Origin: JAMXLO01 sp963812075
Lineage (GTDB): Bacteria > Pseudomonadota > Alphaproteobacteria > Acetobacterales > Acetobacteraceae
Direction: 5' to 3'
Assembly (NCBI GenBank): GCA_963812075.1
Contig: CAWETN010000010.1
Location: 806,001 to 870,000 of the forward strand
DNA length: 64,000 nucleotides
Positions within the stretch are counted from its first letter, which is position 1, and each line of letters starts with the position of its first letter. The position numbers and the translations under genes were made by a program. This document shows, one piece after another, positions 34,930 to 44,407 of the stretch. Below the pieces are notes generated by a model. The model was not told the DNA's origin. It made no database searches and saw only the letters and a program-made list of their open reading frames with translations.

Positions 34930-36036
34930 CTACCCTACACGGGACGCACGGGCAGCCGACAGCGGCTCGATTGCGGTCAGCAGGTCGGCGGCGAAGGCGC
35001 GCCAAGCCTGGCGAGCATCGTCGCCGGGTGCCACGAGGTCGCGCGGCCGCTCCAACATGCCCCGCAGAGCGGCGGCGAGGCTCGCCGCGTCGGGATCGCA
35101 CAGCGTCGCAAGCGGACTGCCCTCCAGCTGCTCGACGAGACCGCCCACGCGCGTCGCCAGTACCTGGCGTCCGGCGGCGAGCGCACTCGGTGCGATGCCG
35201 CTCTGGCTGGCCTCGCGATACGGCAGCACGACCACATCGCACCAGTCGAGCAGCGCCCCGATCTCATCCTCCGGCACCCAGCGATTCTCCACCGTGACGT
35301 GCGGTGATGCGCGCAGCGCAGCCAGCGCCGCGCTCTCTGGCCCCTGGCCGACGATCCTCACCTCGTAATCCGAGCGTCCGCCGAGGCGACGCAGCGAGTC
35401 GCCGAGCAGATCGAGCCCCTTGTAGGCACGCAGTCGGCCAAAGCACAGCAGACGCCGAGGCCCCTCGCGATCGGCCGGCGGGGCCACGGCGCCGAAGGCC
35501 AGCGACGGCAGCGCCCGCACCAGCAGCGGCGTGTGCGTCGGCAGCAATCCGCCCGCGCGCAGCTGCGACGCCACGTGACCGGACAGCGCGACCACCAGGT
35601 CCGCGCGCCGCAGAAGTGCCCGCTGTAGACCGTGCAGCAGAGGAATCCTGTCGCCGGGATGCGCCGCGGCATCATGCACGATCACCGCGATAGGAACACC
35701 CAGCCGGCGGAGCGCAGCGACCATCAGCAGGTCGAGCGGGCTCGGCATCGCGCACAGGGCAGCGCTCGGGGCCAGGTCGCGCAGGCGCCTGACGAGCCGC
35801 CGCACGTGGAGCGGCGCCTGGACGAGGCGCCATGCAAGGCCGGCCACGCCGGCGTAAGTCTCGACCGGAAGCTCGCAGCGCAGATTGCGTCCTCCGTCGA
35901 GGAGCTCGGCGGCGCGCGACAGCGACAGCACCGACTGCACGCCAGGGAGCGCCTCGAGACCCCCCGCAAGCAGGACCGCGATGCGCGGACCGGCGCCGAA
36001 CCGCCCCCACTGCCAGACCAAAACCCGCCCGGTCAT
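34930..36036 (-). CDS. Glycosyltransferase family 4
   Basis: GT-B glycosyltransferase of 368 aa. The C-terminal donor-binding half is clear: RRLLCFGRLRAYKGLDLLGDSLRRL, VRIVGQGPES, then VVVLPYREASQSGIAPSALAAGRQVLATRVGGL with the conserved Glu and small-residue stretch. The N-terminal acceptor half is more variable (VLVWQWGRFGAGPRIAVLLAGGL). The start codon overlaps the fcl stop by 4 nt. It probably adds a sugar, perhaps GDP-fucose-derived given the neighbours, during surface polysaccharide assembly. Confidence 0.9.
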   Translation of the reverse strand: MTGRVLVWQWGRFGAGPRIAVLLAGGLEALPGVQSVLSLSRAAELLDGGRNLRCELPVETYAGVAGLAWRLVQAPLHVRRLVRRLRDLAPSAALCAMPSPLDLLMVAALRRLGVPIAVIVHDAAAHPGDRIPLLHGLQRALLRRADLVVALSGHVASQLRAGGLLPTHTPLLVRALPSLAFGAVAPPADREGPRRLLCFGRLRAYKGLDLLGDSLRRLGGRSDYEVRIVGQGPESAALAALRASPHVTVENRWVPEDEIGALLDWCDVVVLPYREASQSGIAPSALAAGRQVLATRVGGLVEQLEGSPLATLCDPDAASLAAALRGMLERPRDLVAPGDDARQAWRAFAADLLTAIEPLSAARASRVG

Positions 36037-37004
36037 GCCGAAGTAGGACTGAACTCCCCGGCGTCCGACCTGGCCTTGAAGTCGCGGTAAGCGTCCGTCA
36101 GGCCCTCACGCAGCGGGATCGACGCGGTCCACCCCAGCGCGCTCAGCCGGCTGACGTCGAGCAGCTTGCGCGGCGTACCGTCGGGCTTGCCGCGATCGAA
36201 CACGAAGGTCCCGCGCCAGCCCACGATCTCGGCGATCAGCCGCGCCAGCTCCAGTACGGTCACCTCCTGACCGCTGCCGATGTTGATCGGGTCCGGATGC
36301 GACCAGGTCTTCATCAGGAAGACGCAGGCGCGTGCCAGATCGTCGACGTGCAGGAACTCGCGGCGGGGCGTGCCGGTGCCCCATATCGTCACCTCGGCGG
36401 CATTCTCCAGCTTCGCCTGGTGGATGCGCCGCAGCAGGGCCGCCGCGACGTGGCAGTTCTGCAGGTGGTAATTGTCATTCGGCCCATAGAGATTGGACGG
36501 CATGACCGAGAGCAGGTTCATGCCGTGCTCGCGGGCATAGGCCTGCGCCAGCTTGATTCCGGCGATCTTCGCGATCGCGTACCACTGGTTGGTCTCCTCC
36601 AGCGGGCCGGTCAGCAGGCTGTCCTCGCTGATCGGCTGCGGCGCCAGGCGCGGATAGATGCAGGACGAGCCTAGCAGCATCACCTTCGCGACGCCGATCT
36701 GCCGCGCAGCCTCGACGATGTTCAGCTGGATCTGCAGGTTGTCGTAGATGTACTGTGCCGGATAGCGGTCGTTCGCCAGGATGCCGCCGACTTTGGCGGC
36801 AGCGATGAAGATGAGCTCCGGGCGGTTGCGGTGCATCCACGCCTCGGTATCGGACTGCCGCCGAAGGTCCAACTCGTCGTGCCCGACCGCGAGCAAGTCG
36901 GCGCCCTCCGGTGCCAGGGCGCGCATCAGGGCGGATCCCACCATCCCGCGATGCCCGGCAACCCAAACGCGGCGGTGCGCCAGCACCGGTTCCTGTTGTG
37001 CCAT
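36033..37004 (-). CDS. fcl: GDP-L-fucose synthase
   Basis: Bifunctional epimerase/reductase of 323 aa that converts GDP-4-keto-6-deoxymannose into GDP-L-fucose. It shows VWVAGHRGMVGSALMRAL (NADP-binding), AAKVGGILAND, LGSSCIYPR, the catalytic YAIAKIAG (YxxxK), and MPSNLYGPNDNYHLQNCHV. The start at 37004 (MAQQEPV) lies 10 bp after the gmd stop; the frame extends further into gmd but without reason. It acts directly after Gmd in the same pathway and operon. Confidence 0.96.
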   Translation of the reverse strand: MAQQEPVLAHRRVWVAGHRGMVGSALMRALAPEGADLLAVGHDELDLRRQSDTEAWMHRNRPELIFIAAAKVGGILANDRYPAQYIYDNLQIQLNIVEAARQIGVAKVMLLGSSCIYPRLAPQPISEDSLLTGPLEETNQWYAIAKIAGIKLAQAYAREHGMNLLSVMPSNLYGPNDNYHLQNCHVAAALLRRIHQAKLENAAEVTIWGTGTPRREFLHVDDLARACVFLMKTWSHPDPINIGSGQEVTVLELARLIAEIVGWRGTFVFDRGKPDGTPRKLLDVSRLSALGWTASIPLREGLTDAYRDFKARSDAGEFSPTSA

Positions 37005-37014
37005 ATTGCGCTTC

Positions 37015-38085
37015 TCAGTCCGCGGCAGCGCGCCTGACGTAGTCCGCCCCGGCCAGCTTTGCGACATCGGCGGCTACCATCTCGGCCACGAGTTGATCGA
37101 ATGTGACGGTTGGACGCCAGCCGAGCTTGTCGCGCGCCTTGGCGGCGTCACCCAGCAGGGTTTGCACCTCGCTCGGGCGGAAATAGCGCGGATCGACGCG
37201 CACCAGGACCGCACCGGACGCCACATCGACACCGATTTCGTCAACCGCGCTGCCGCGCCACTCGATGCGACGGCCGACTTCCGCGAAGGCACGCTCGACG
37301 AACTCACGCACCGAGTGCTCCTCGCCGGTGGCCAGCACGAAGTCGTCGGGCTCCGAATGCTGCAGGATGCGCCACATCCCTTCGACGTAGTCGCGCGCGT
37401 GGCCCCAGTCGCGCCTGGCGTCGAGGTTGCCCAGGAACAGATCGGCCTGCTGTCCGAGATGGATCGCCGCCACCGCGCGCGAGATCTTGCGCGTGACGAA
37501 GGTCTCACCGCGGATCGGGCTCTCGTGGTTGAACAGAATGCCGTTGCTGGCAAAGATGTTGTAGGCCTCGCGATAATTCACGGTGATCCAGTAGCCGTAC
37601 AGCTTCGCCACGCCATACGGGCTGCGCGGGTAGAATGGTGTCGTCTCCCGCTGCGGCACTTCGCGAACCAAGCCGTACAGCTCGGACGTCGATGCCTGGT
37701 AGAACTTGGTGGTCTTCGCCAGCCCCAGGATGCGGATCGCCTCGAGAAGGCGCAGCGGACCGATCGCATCGGCGTTCGCCGTGTACTCGGGGGTCTCGAA
37801 GCTGACCTGGACATGGCTCTGCGCCGCCAGGTTGTACACCTCGTCCGGCACGATCTGCTGCAACAGACGGATCAGGTTGGTCGAGTCGGTCATATCGCCG
37901 TAGTGCAGCAGAAACCGCGGATTCTTCTCATGCGGGTCCTGATACAGATGGTCGACGCGCTCGGTGTTGAACGAGGACGATCGGCGCTTCAGGCCATGCA
38001 CCGTATAGCCCTTGGATATCAGCAGTTCGGACAGGTAGGCGCCGTCCTGTCCGGTGGTGCCCGTGATCAGGGCCGTCTTCCCCAT
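37015..38085 (-). CDS. gmd: GDP-mannose 4,6-dehydratase
   Basis: SDR-type dehydratase of 356 aa, first step from GDP-mannose to GDP-fucose, GDP-rhamnose and related sugars. Motifs are ALITGTTGQDGAYLSELL at the start, HYGDMTDS, YNLAAQSHVQVSFETPEYT, the catalytic Ser in ASTSELYG, YPRSPYGVAKLYGYW (YxxxK), and FNHESPIRGETFVTRKI. I chose ATG 38085 (MGKTALITG), behind GAGAGG. The long open frame upstream is non-coding. It heads the minus-strand sugar-nucleotide and glycosyltransferase operon. Confidence 0.97.
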   Translation of the reverse strand: MGKTALITGTTGQDGAYLSELLISKGYTVHGLKRRSSSFNTERVDHLYQDPHEKNPRFLLHYGDMTDSTNLIRLLQQIVPDEVYNLAAQSHVQVSFETPEYTANADAIGPLRLLEAIRILGLAKTTKFYQASTSELYGLVREVPQRETTPFYPRSPYGVAKLYGYWITVNYREAYNIFASNGILFNHESPIRGETFVTRKISRAVAAIHLGQQADLFLGNLDARRDWGHARDYVEGMWRILQHSEPDDFVLATGEEHSVREFVERAFAEVGRRIEWRGSAVDEIGVDVASGAVLVRVDPRYFRPSEVQTLLGDAAKARDKLGWRPTVTFDQLVAEMVAADVAKLAGADYVRRAAAD

Positions 38086-38334
38086 GGGGGTACCTCTCGT
38101 GTTCAGCACGCCGCGTCGGCGCATCGGATGGGCGTCGCCGGTGCTCCTGCACGATCGGCCACCGGCTGGCAGGGCGACACGCCGCGCGACCAGCGCGAAT
38201 CCCGATGCCAACGTGTAGCCTTTGTTGCCGCAAATTCCTAGCCCCGGCCTGGGATCAGCCCGCATCGGCTTGACCGCGCTCAGTTCCGCGTGACATGACC
38301 CGGCCCACCGCGGGGACGGAGCAACGCGACACTG
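38086..38334. promoter_or_regulatory. Divergent spacer between gmd and its paralogue
   Basis: These 249 bp separate two divergently transcribed gmd-family genes and must contain both promoters. I can see no clear operator, hairpin or conserved promoter boxes. The open frames crossing it on either strand have no recognisable protein content. Confidence 0.4.
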
Positions 38335-39324
38335 ATGCAATCAAGCGATCGCAGGGCGCTGATTTTTGGTATTTCGGGTCAGGACGGCGCCTATCTCGCC
38401 GACCTGCTGCTCCGCCAGGGAATTGAGGTGCATGGCACGTCCCGAGACAAGGAGAACGCGAACTTCGCTGCGCTGCGCTCGCTTGGCATCCGCGATCGGG
38501 TGACGCTTCACTCGACCATCCTTGGCGACTTCCGCAGTGTGGTCACCACTCTGAAGAACGTGCAGCCGCGCACTATCTATAACCTGTCAGCGCAATCGTC
38601 GGTGGGTCTGTCGTTCGACCAGCCCGTCGAGACCATCGACAGCATCATGCACGGTACGATCAACGTGCTGGAGGCGATGCGATTCCTGGCGCTGGATGCC
38701 CGCTTCTACAACGCCGCCTCGAGCGAATGTTTCGGCAATACGAGGGAGCGGCCAGCGGACGAGATGACGGAGTTCCGTCCCCGCAGTCCCTATGCTGTCG
38801 GCAAGGCGGCATCGTTCTGGGCGGTGGCCAACTACCGCGAGGCGTACGGACTGTTCGCCTGCTCGGGCATCCTGTTCAACCACGAATCGCCGTTTCGCCC
38901 CACCCGGTTCGTCACCCAGAAGATCGTGCGCGGTGCGACCGATGTGGCAGAGGGAAAACTGTCCGTGCTCGAACTCGGCGCGCTCGATCTGTCGCGCGAC
39001 TGGGGCTGGGCCGCCGAGTATGTCGATGCGATGCAGCGCATGCTCGACCACCCGGAGCCGACCGACTTCGTCATCGCCACCGGCGAGACCCACAGCCTCA
39101 CGGAATTCGTCGCCGGCTGCTTTGCCTGCTATGACCTGGACTGGCGCAACCACGTGGCCACCAGCGACGCGTTCCGTCGTCCCACCGAGATCCTCTACAG
39201 CAGCGGCGATCCCCGCAAGGCGAAGACCCTGCTCGACTGGTCGGCGACGATCAGGATGCCGCGGGTCGTGGAGCTGTTGATCGACGCGGAACAGGCGCGC
39301 AGAAGGAAGGCGCGGGGCGTCTGA
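38335..39324 (+). CDS. GDP-mannose 4,6-dehydratase-like SDR (divergent paralogue)
   Basis: SDR of 329 aa related to Gmd but clearly divergent from the copy at 37015-38085. It has LIFGISGQDGAYLADLLLRQG, YNLSAQSSVGLSFDQPVET, the catalytic serine in ASSECFGNTRE, RSPYAVGKAASFW (YxxxK), FNHESPFRPTRFVTQKI, and RDWGWAAEYVDAMQ. The dehydratase machinery is retained, so it probably acts on a GDP- or CDP-hexose. The exact donor sugar is uncertain; GDP-mannose is the best guess. It faces away from the gmd operon across a shared spacer. Confidence 0.85.
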   Translation: MQSSDRRALIFGISGQDGAYLADLLLRQGIEVHGTSRDKENANFAALRSLGIRDRVTLHSTILGDFRSVVTTLKNVQPRTIYNLSAQSSVGLSFDQPVETIDSIMHGTINVLEAMRFLALDARFYNAASSECFGNTRERPADEMTEFRPRSPYAVGKAASFWAVANYREAYGLFACSGILFNHESPFRPTRFVTQKIVRGATDVAEGKLSVLELGALDLSRDWGWAAEYVDAMQRMLDHPEPTDFVIATGETHSLTEFVAGCFACYDLDWRNHVATSDAFRRPTEILYSSGDPRKAKTLLDWSATIRMPRVVELLIDAEQARRRKARGV

Positions 39325-39411
39325 CGCGAGGCCCGGTCGCCAGGCGGTACAAGCTTGGCACCCCGTCGCGAAGGAAATATCAGACCTCGATTGCAAGGGA
39401 GGCGAAGCGCA

Positions 39412-40526
39412 ATGCGTATCAGGACACGTCTGACGGCGGCTTTCCTCTCCGTGCTGCTGGCCGCGACGCCGTTGGCAGCACAGCAACCATCCGCGATCCC
39501 TGTCGGCACGCTTGTGGCCGAGCTGCGGCCGATCACCAAGGCCAGCGACTTCGTCGGCCGCGTCGAGGCGGTCGAGCGCGTCGATATCCGTGCCCGGGTG
39601 ACCGGCTTCCTGCAGGAGGTGATGTTCACCGAAGGAGAGTTGGTGAAGGAGGGCGACGTGCTGTACCGGATCGAGCCGGACACCTTCCAGGCCGCGTTGC
39701 AGCAGGCGCAGGGCGCGCTTTTCGAAGCTCAGGGCAACTACGCCAATGCAACGGCGCAGCGCAATCGCACCCAGGAGCTGGTGAAGACCGACGCCGCCTC
39801 GCGTGCGCTGCTCGACGAGCGGGTCGCCGCCGAAAAAAGCGCCCAGGGCAAGGTCGTCATCGCCGATGCTGACCAGAAGACCGCCACGGTGAACCTTGGC
39901 TACACGAACATCGTCGCCCCCATCAGCGGCGAGGTCGGACGCTCGAAGCTCACCAAGGGCAACGTTGTCGGTCCCGACAGTGGCGTGCTCACCGTCATCG
40001 TCAGCCGCGATCCGATGTACGTGACCTTCCCGGTGAGCCAGCGCGAGTTCCTCAGGGTGCAGGAACAGGCCGAGGTGAAGGCCCTTGGCCAGGCGCTGAC
40101 GGTTCGCATCCGCTTTTCGGACGGCTCGTCGTACGATGAGGTCGGCAAGATCAACTTCGTCGACGTCAGCGTGGACCGCGCCACTGACACCGTGCTGGTG
40201 CGCGCCACGATGCCCAACCCGAAAGGCCGGCTGATCGACGGCCAGCTCGTGCGGGTCTCGGTCGAGGCCGAGAAGCCGGAAGAGAAGGTGCTGGTGCCGC
40301 AGACCGCCCTGATCGTCGATCAGCAGGGTCCCTATGTCTTCGTGGTGGTCGACGGCAAGGCCACGGTCGCGCGGGTAAAGCTGGGCGGCGAGTTCGGGCG
40401 CTGTACGCCATCGTGGAAAGCGGACTGAAGGGCGGCGAGCAGGTCGTCGTGCAGGGCACAGAGGCCCTTCGCCCCGGAAGCGCGGTCGTGGCAAGCCCGG
40501 CACCCGCACCGCTCAGCGGGACCTGA
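39412..40526 (+). pseudogene. RND efflux periplasmic adaptor subunit, 1-bp frameshift near the 3' end
   Basis: Membrane fusion protein with signal peptide (LTAAFLSVLLAATPLAAQ), starting at ATG 39412 behind AAGGGAGGCG. The lipoyl half-motifs are VDIRARVTGFLQEVMFTEGELVKEGDVLYRIE and LGYTNIVAPISGEVGRSKLTKGNVV. The frame ends early at 40428 after KLGGEFGRCTPSWKAD. If one base is restored near 40400-40402, the frame continues LYAIVESGLKGGEQVVVQGTEALRPG to a stop at 40524-40526, three bases before the pump gene, which matches the family. This looks like a missing base in the sequence. The repaired protein would have about 371 aa. Confidence 0.87.
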
Positions 40527-40529
40527 CCC

Positions 40530-43500
40530 ATGTTCTCCGCAATCTTCATCGACCGGCCGCGACTGGCGACGGTCATCGCCATCGTCACCACCATCGCCGG
40601 CCTGCTGTCGCTGCTGGTGATCCCGATCGCGCAGTACCCCGACATCGTGCCGCCGCAGGTGTCGGTCACCACGACCTACCCCGGCGCGTCCGCCGCGGTG
40701 GTCGAATCGACCGTCGCGCAGCCGATCGAAAGCCAGGTCGTCGGCGTCGACAAGATGATCTACATGAAGAGTGTCAGTGGCAACGACGGCAGCTACTCGC
40801 TGAAGGTGTCGTTCGAACTCGGCACCGACCCGGATATCAACACGGTCAACGTGAACAATCGTGTGCAGGTGGCGCTGTCCAAGCTGCCCGAGGATGTGCG
40901 CAAGCAGGGCTTGACGGTGAAGAAGCAGTCCTCCGCGCTGCTGGGAGTTATCGCGCTCTATTCGCCGAAGCAGACGCATGACGAGCTGTTCATCTCGAAC
41001 TACGCGACGATCAACCTGCTGGACCAGATCAGGAGCACGCCGGGCGTCGGCGATGCGACGCTGTTCGGTCCGCAGGACTATGCCATGCGCGTCTGGGTGC
41101 GCACCGATCGGCTCACCGGCCTGGGTCTCACCACGGCCGACGTGATCAAGGCGATCCAATCGCAGAACGTACAGGCCGCGGTGGGACGGATCGGCGCCCG
41201 GCCGATCTCCAACGACCAGCAGCTCCAGCTCAATATCCAGACCAAGGGGCGCCTGGCATCGGTCGCCGAGTTCGAGCAGATCGTGATCCGCACCAACCCC
41301 GACGGATCGGTGCTGCGCCTGGGCGACATCGCACGCCTTGAACTGGGTGCAGCCAACCTCGACCGCTCTACGCGGCTGAACGGCGCGCCGGCGGCGCTGC
41401 TCGCGGTCTACCAGTCGCCCGGCGCAAACGCACTGAAGGCGCTCGGCGGCGTCAAGCAGGTCATGGCCGACGCTCAGGCCGATTTCCCCGACGATCTGGC
41501 CTGGAAGGTCACCTACGATCCCACGACCTTCGTCACCGACACAATCCACGAGGTGGAGAAGACGCTGGTCGAGGCCTTCGTCCTGGTGGTACTGGTCGTC
41601 TTTCTGTTCCTCGGCAACTTCCGCGCGACGCTCATCCCGACGATTGCCGTTCCGGTCAGCCTGATCGGCACCTTCATGGTGCTGAACGCCATCGGCTATT
41701 CGGCCAACACCGTCTCGCTGCTCGCGGTGGTGCTCGCCATCGGCATCGTGGTGGACGATGCGATCGTCGTGGTGGAGGCGGTCGAACAGGTGATGGAGCA
41801 CCACCCGGAGCTGTCGCCCGGCGAAGCGACCAAGGTCGCCATGGGGCAGATCTTCGCGCCGATCATCGCGATCACCCTGGTGCTGCTGTCGGTGTTCGTG
41901 CCGGTGGCGTTCATCCCGGGCATCTCGGGCGAGCTGTTCCGGCAGTTCGCGGTGACGGTCGCGGTATCGATGTTCCTCTCCGCGATCAACGCGCTCACGC
42001 TGTCGCCGGCGCTCTGTGCGGTGCTGCTGCGGCCGCATCACGGACCGCGTCGAGGCCCGATCGGCGCGCTGATGCGCGGCATCGACTGGGTGCGCGACGG
42101 CTATGGCGCCATCGTCGCACGTCTGGTGCGAATCTCGATCATTGGCCTGGTCATGGTTGCCGCCGCGATGGCCGGCGTCGTCGGCCTCGGCAAGATAACC
42201 CCGACCGGGTTCCTGCCGGAGGACGATCAGGGGGCGTTCTTCGTCGTCGTGCAGCTGCCCGACGGTGCGTCGATCGGCCGGACCACCGACGTCGTGCGCC
42301 AGGTCGAGGACATCCTGAAGCAGGAGACCGCGATTGCGGACTACTCGGCGACGATCGGGCTGAACTTCATCGACAACTATTCGCAGCCCAACGCCGCGTT
42401 CCTGATCGTGTCGCTGAAGCCGTTCGAGGAACGCAAGGAGGCCGCGCAGTCGGCGCAAGGGATGATCGCCCGGTTGGGTGACCGGTTCCGCGCATTGCGC
42501 GGCGGTCGCGCCATACCGATCGCGCCGCCGCCGATCATCGGTCTGGGTACCGGGGGCGGGTTCAGCTACGTGCTGCAAAGTGCCGCCGGCAGCAACCCGC
42601 AGTCGGTGGCGCAGGTGCTGCGCGGTCTGCTGGTGGCGGCCAACCAGAATCCACAACTGAGCCGGGTCTTCAGCACCTTCTCGGCCGCCACCCCGTCCAT
42701 CTACCTCGATATCGACCGTGACAAGGCGCAGGTGCTGAAAGTAGAACCGTCCGCCATCTTCCAGGCGCTGCAGGCCTCGCTTGGCGGCTACTATGTCAAC
42801 GACATGAATTTGTTCGGCCGCACCTGGCAGGTGCAGGTTCAGGGCGAGTCAGAGGACCGCTCCGGAGTGGACGACATCTACCGGATCAACGTGCGCAGCG
42901 CCGACAACCAAATGATCCCGCTGCGCAGCCTCGTGGAGGTGCGGCCGGTGATCGGCCCGCAGGCGCTGATCCGCTACAACAACCAGGTGGCTGTCACCGT
43001 CCAGGGCAGCCCCGCAGCGGGCGTCTCGTCCGGCCAGGCGCTGTCGGCGATGGAGCAGGTCGCGGCGAGCACGCTGCCGCGCGGCTATCGAGGCTTGTGG
43101 ACCGACGTGTCGTTCCAGGAGAAGCGCGCCGAAGGCAAGACCCCCATCATCCTAGGGTTCGCGGTGCTGTTCGCCTACCTGTTCCTGGTGGCGCAGTACG
43201 AGAGCTGGACCATTCCGGTGCCGGTGCTGCTGTCGGTGACGATTGGAGTCGTCGGTTCATTCTTTGCCATTGTGGCCGCGGGGCTTACCCTCGACCTTTA
43301 TGGGCAGATCGGCATGGTCGTGCTGATCGGCTTGGCGGCGAAGAACGGCATCCTGATCGTGGAGTTCGCCAAGGAACGCCGATCCGAGGGCATACCGCTG
43401 CTGGAGGCTGCAACCGAAGGTGCGAGACTGCGATTCCGTCCCGTCATGATGACCTCGTTCGCCTTCATCCTGGGGCTGTTGCCGTTGGTCGTGGCGGTGG

Positions 43501-43694
43501 GGCCATCGCAGCTGGCGCGGCGCAACGTCGGCACGCCGGTGTTCGGCGGCATGCTCTCGGCATCCTTCATCGCGATCTTCGCAATCCCGGCGCTGTATGT
43601 GACATTCCAGTCAATTCGCGAGCGTCTGCGTTCATCCGCCCGCCCGGTCGCGGCGCCGGCGGAGAAGCCGATTCCTGTGGATCATCCGGCCTGA
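40530..43694 (+). CDS. RND efflux transporter permease (HAE1 family)
   Basis: Multidrug efflux pump subunit of 1054 aa. It shows FIDRPRLATVIAIVTTIAGLLSLLVIPIAQYPDIVPPQVSV at the N-terminus, proton-relay aspartates in LAIGIVVDDAIVVVEAVEQ, and GLAAKNGILIVEFAKE in the second half. The phenylalanine-rich MexF-like signature of the first pump in this window differs, so the two are not recent duplicates. The start follows the adaptor stop by 3 bp. No outer-membrane channel gene follows; instead come two small exported proteins. Confidence 0.95.
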   Translation: MFSAIFIDRPRLATVIAIVTTIAGLLSLLVIPIAQYPDIVPPQVSVTTTYPGASAAVVESTVAQPIESQVVGVDKMIYMKSVSGNDGSYSLKVSFELGTDPDINTVNVNNRVQVALSKLPEDVRKQGLTVKKQSSALLGVIALYSPKQTHDELFISNYATINLLDQIRSTPGVGDATLFGPQDYAMRVWVRTDRLTGLGLTTADVIKAIQSQNVQAAVGRIGARPISNDQQLQLNIQTKGRLASVAEFEQIVIRTNPDGSVLRLGDIARLELGAANLDRSTRLNGAPAALLAVYQSPGANALKALGGVKQVMADAQADFPDDLAWKVTYDPTTFVTDTIHEVEKTLVEAFVLVVLVVFLFLGNFRATLIPTIAVPVSLIGTFMVLNAIGYSANTVSLLAVVLAIGIVVDDAIVVVEAVEQVMEHHPELSPGEATKVAMGQIFAPIIAITLVLLSVFVPVAFIPGISGELFRQFAVTVAVSMFLSAINALTLSPALCAVLLRPHHGPRRGPIGALMRGIDWVRDGYGAIVARLVRISIIGLVMVAAAMAGVVGLGKITPTGFLPEDDQGAFFVVVQLPDGASIGRTTDVVRQVEDILKQETAIADYSATIGLNFIDNYSQPNAAFLIVSLKPFEERKEAAQSAQGMIARLGDRFRALRGGRAIPIAPPPIIGLGTGGGFSYVLQSAAGSNPQSVAQVLRGLLVAANQNPQLSRVFSTFSAATPSIYLDIDRDKAQVLKVEPSAIFQALQASLGGYYVNDMNLFGRTWQVQVQGESEDRSGVDDIYRINVRSADNQMIPLRSLVEVRPVIGPQALIRYNNQVAVTVQGSPAAGVSSGQALSAMEQVAASTLPRGYRGLWTDVSFQEKRAEGKTPIILGFAVLFAYLFLVAQYESWTIPVPVLLSVTIGVVGSFFAIVAAGLTLDLYGQIGMVVLIGLAAKNGILIVEFAKERRSEGIPLLEAATEGARLRFRPVMMTSFAFILGLLPLVVAVGPSQLARRNVGTPVFGGMLSASFIAIFAIPALYVTFQSIRERLRSSARPVAAPAEKPIPVDHPA

Positions 43695-43719
43695 TGCGTG
43701 ACGAAGGGGGAGCGTGCAT

Positions 43720-44109
43720 ATGAAGCGACGGTTTTCAGCATTCGTGCTCTGCGCGGCACTGTGCGGTGGCGCCGCCCAGGCGGCAGTCACCGAGGACAGC
43801 TTCCTCGTGCGCAATACTGGCGATCTGGTGGATCTGTGCACCGCCGCGCCGACTGACCGGCTGTACACGGCGGCGAGCAACTTCTGCCACGGCTTTACCG
43901 TCGGCGTGTTTCGTGTGCTGCAGGAGCAGGAAATGGCGAGCCGGTCCAGGCACATGTTCTGCATGACGGACCCGGCCCCGAGCCGTAACGAGGGCATCGC
44001 GAACTTCGTGAAGTGGGCGCAGGCCGATGCCAGCCGGCTGACGCAACCGGCATCGGACGGCATCGCCGCATTCCTGTCGCAGCAACACCCGTGCCCGCGT
44101 GGCCGCTGA
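43720..44109 (+). CDS. Small exported protein, Rap1a/Tai-like
   Basis: Protein of 129 aa with a signal peptide (FSAFVLCAALCGGAAQA). Cysteines are spaced as in the Rap1a/Tai family: LVDLCTAAP, NFCHGFTVGVF, MFCMTD and QQHPCPRG. Rap1a proteins are known as immunity partners of type VI secretion effectors in Serratia, but many family members occur without such effectors. None is seen here, so a general envelope role is as likely. The ATG at 43720 has AAGGGGG upstream; a GTG two codons earlier is possible. It may be cotranscribed with the RND pump. Confidence 0.65.
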   Translation: MKRRFSAFVLCAALCGGAAQAAVTEDSFLVRNTGDLVDLCTAAPTDRLYTAASNFCHGFTVGVFRVLQEQEMASRSRHMFCMTDPAPSRNEGIANFVKWAQADASRLTQPASDGIAAFLSQQHPCPRGR

Positions 44110-44128
44110 AACGCCGGAGGGAACCCAG

Positions 44129-44407
44129 ATGAAAACCCTGTTCGCAATCCTGGTTTGCAGCCTTGCGGTGTCCGGCTGTTCCGGCATGAGCGACACGCAG
44201 CAGCGCGCGCTGAGCGGAACTGCGATAGGTGCCGGCGGCGGCGCGATCCTCGGTGCCATCGGTGGCAATGCGGCGCTTGGCGCCGTTGCCGGAGCCGCCG
44301 CGGGTCTCGCCGGCGGTCTGATCTACGATTCGGTCAAGAAGAACGAGCAGTCAGCCTATCAGCAGGGCTACTCGGCCGGCAAAAACTCGTCCAGCAGCAG
44401 CCGCTAG
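44129..44407 (+). CDS. Glycine-zipper lipoprotein
   Basis: Lipoprotein of 92 aa: a signal with lipobox VSGC (cysteine at about residue 17), then a glycine zipper (GTAIGAGGGAILGAIGGNAALGAVAGAAAGLAGGLIYD). A polar tail follows, rich in Gln and Ser. Similar Gly-zipper proteins (SlyB, YMGG types) support outer-membrane integrity. The ATG at 44129 sits behind GGAGGGAA. The IS630 element begins within its stop codon; insertion changed the stop from TAA to TAG but left the protein unchanged. Confidence 0.85.
   Translation: MKTLFAILVCSLAVSGCSGMSDTQQRALSGTAIGAGGGAILGAIGGNAALGAVAGAAAGLAGGLIYDSVKKNEQSAYQQGYSAGKNSSSSSR

Noticed and set aside
43720..44109. Type VI secretion immunity system
   Set aside because: The Rap1a-like protein has no effector or secretion gene nearby; family resemblance alone is not enough.
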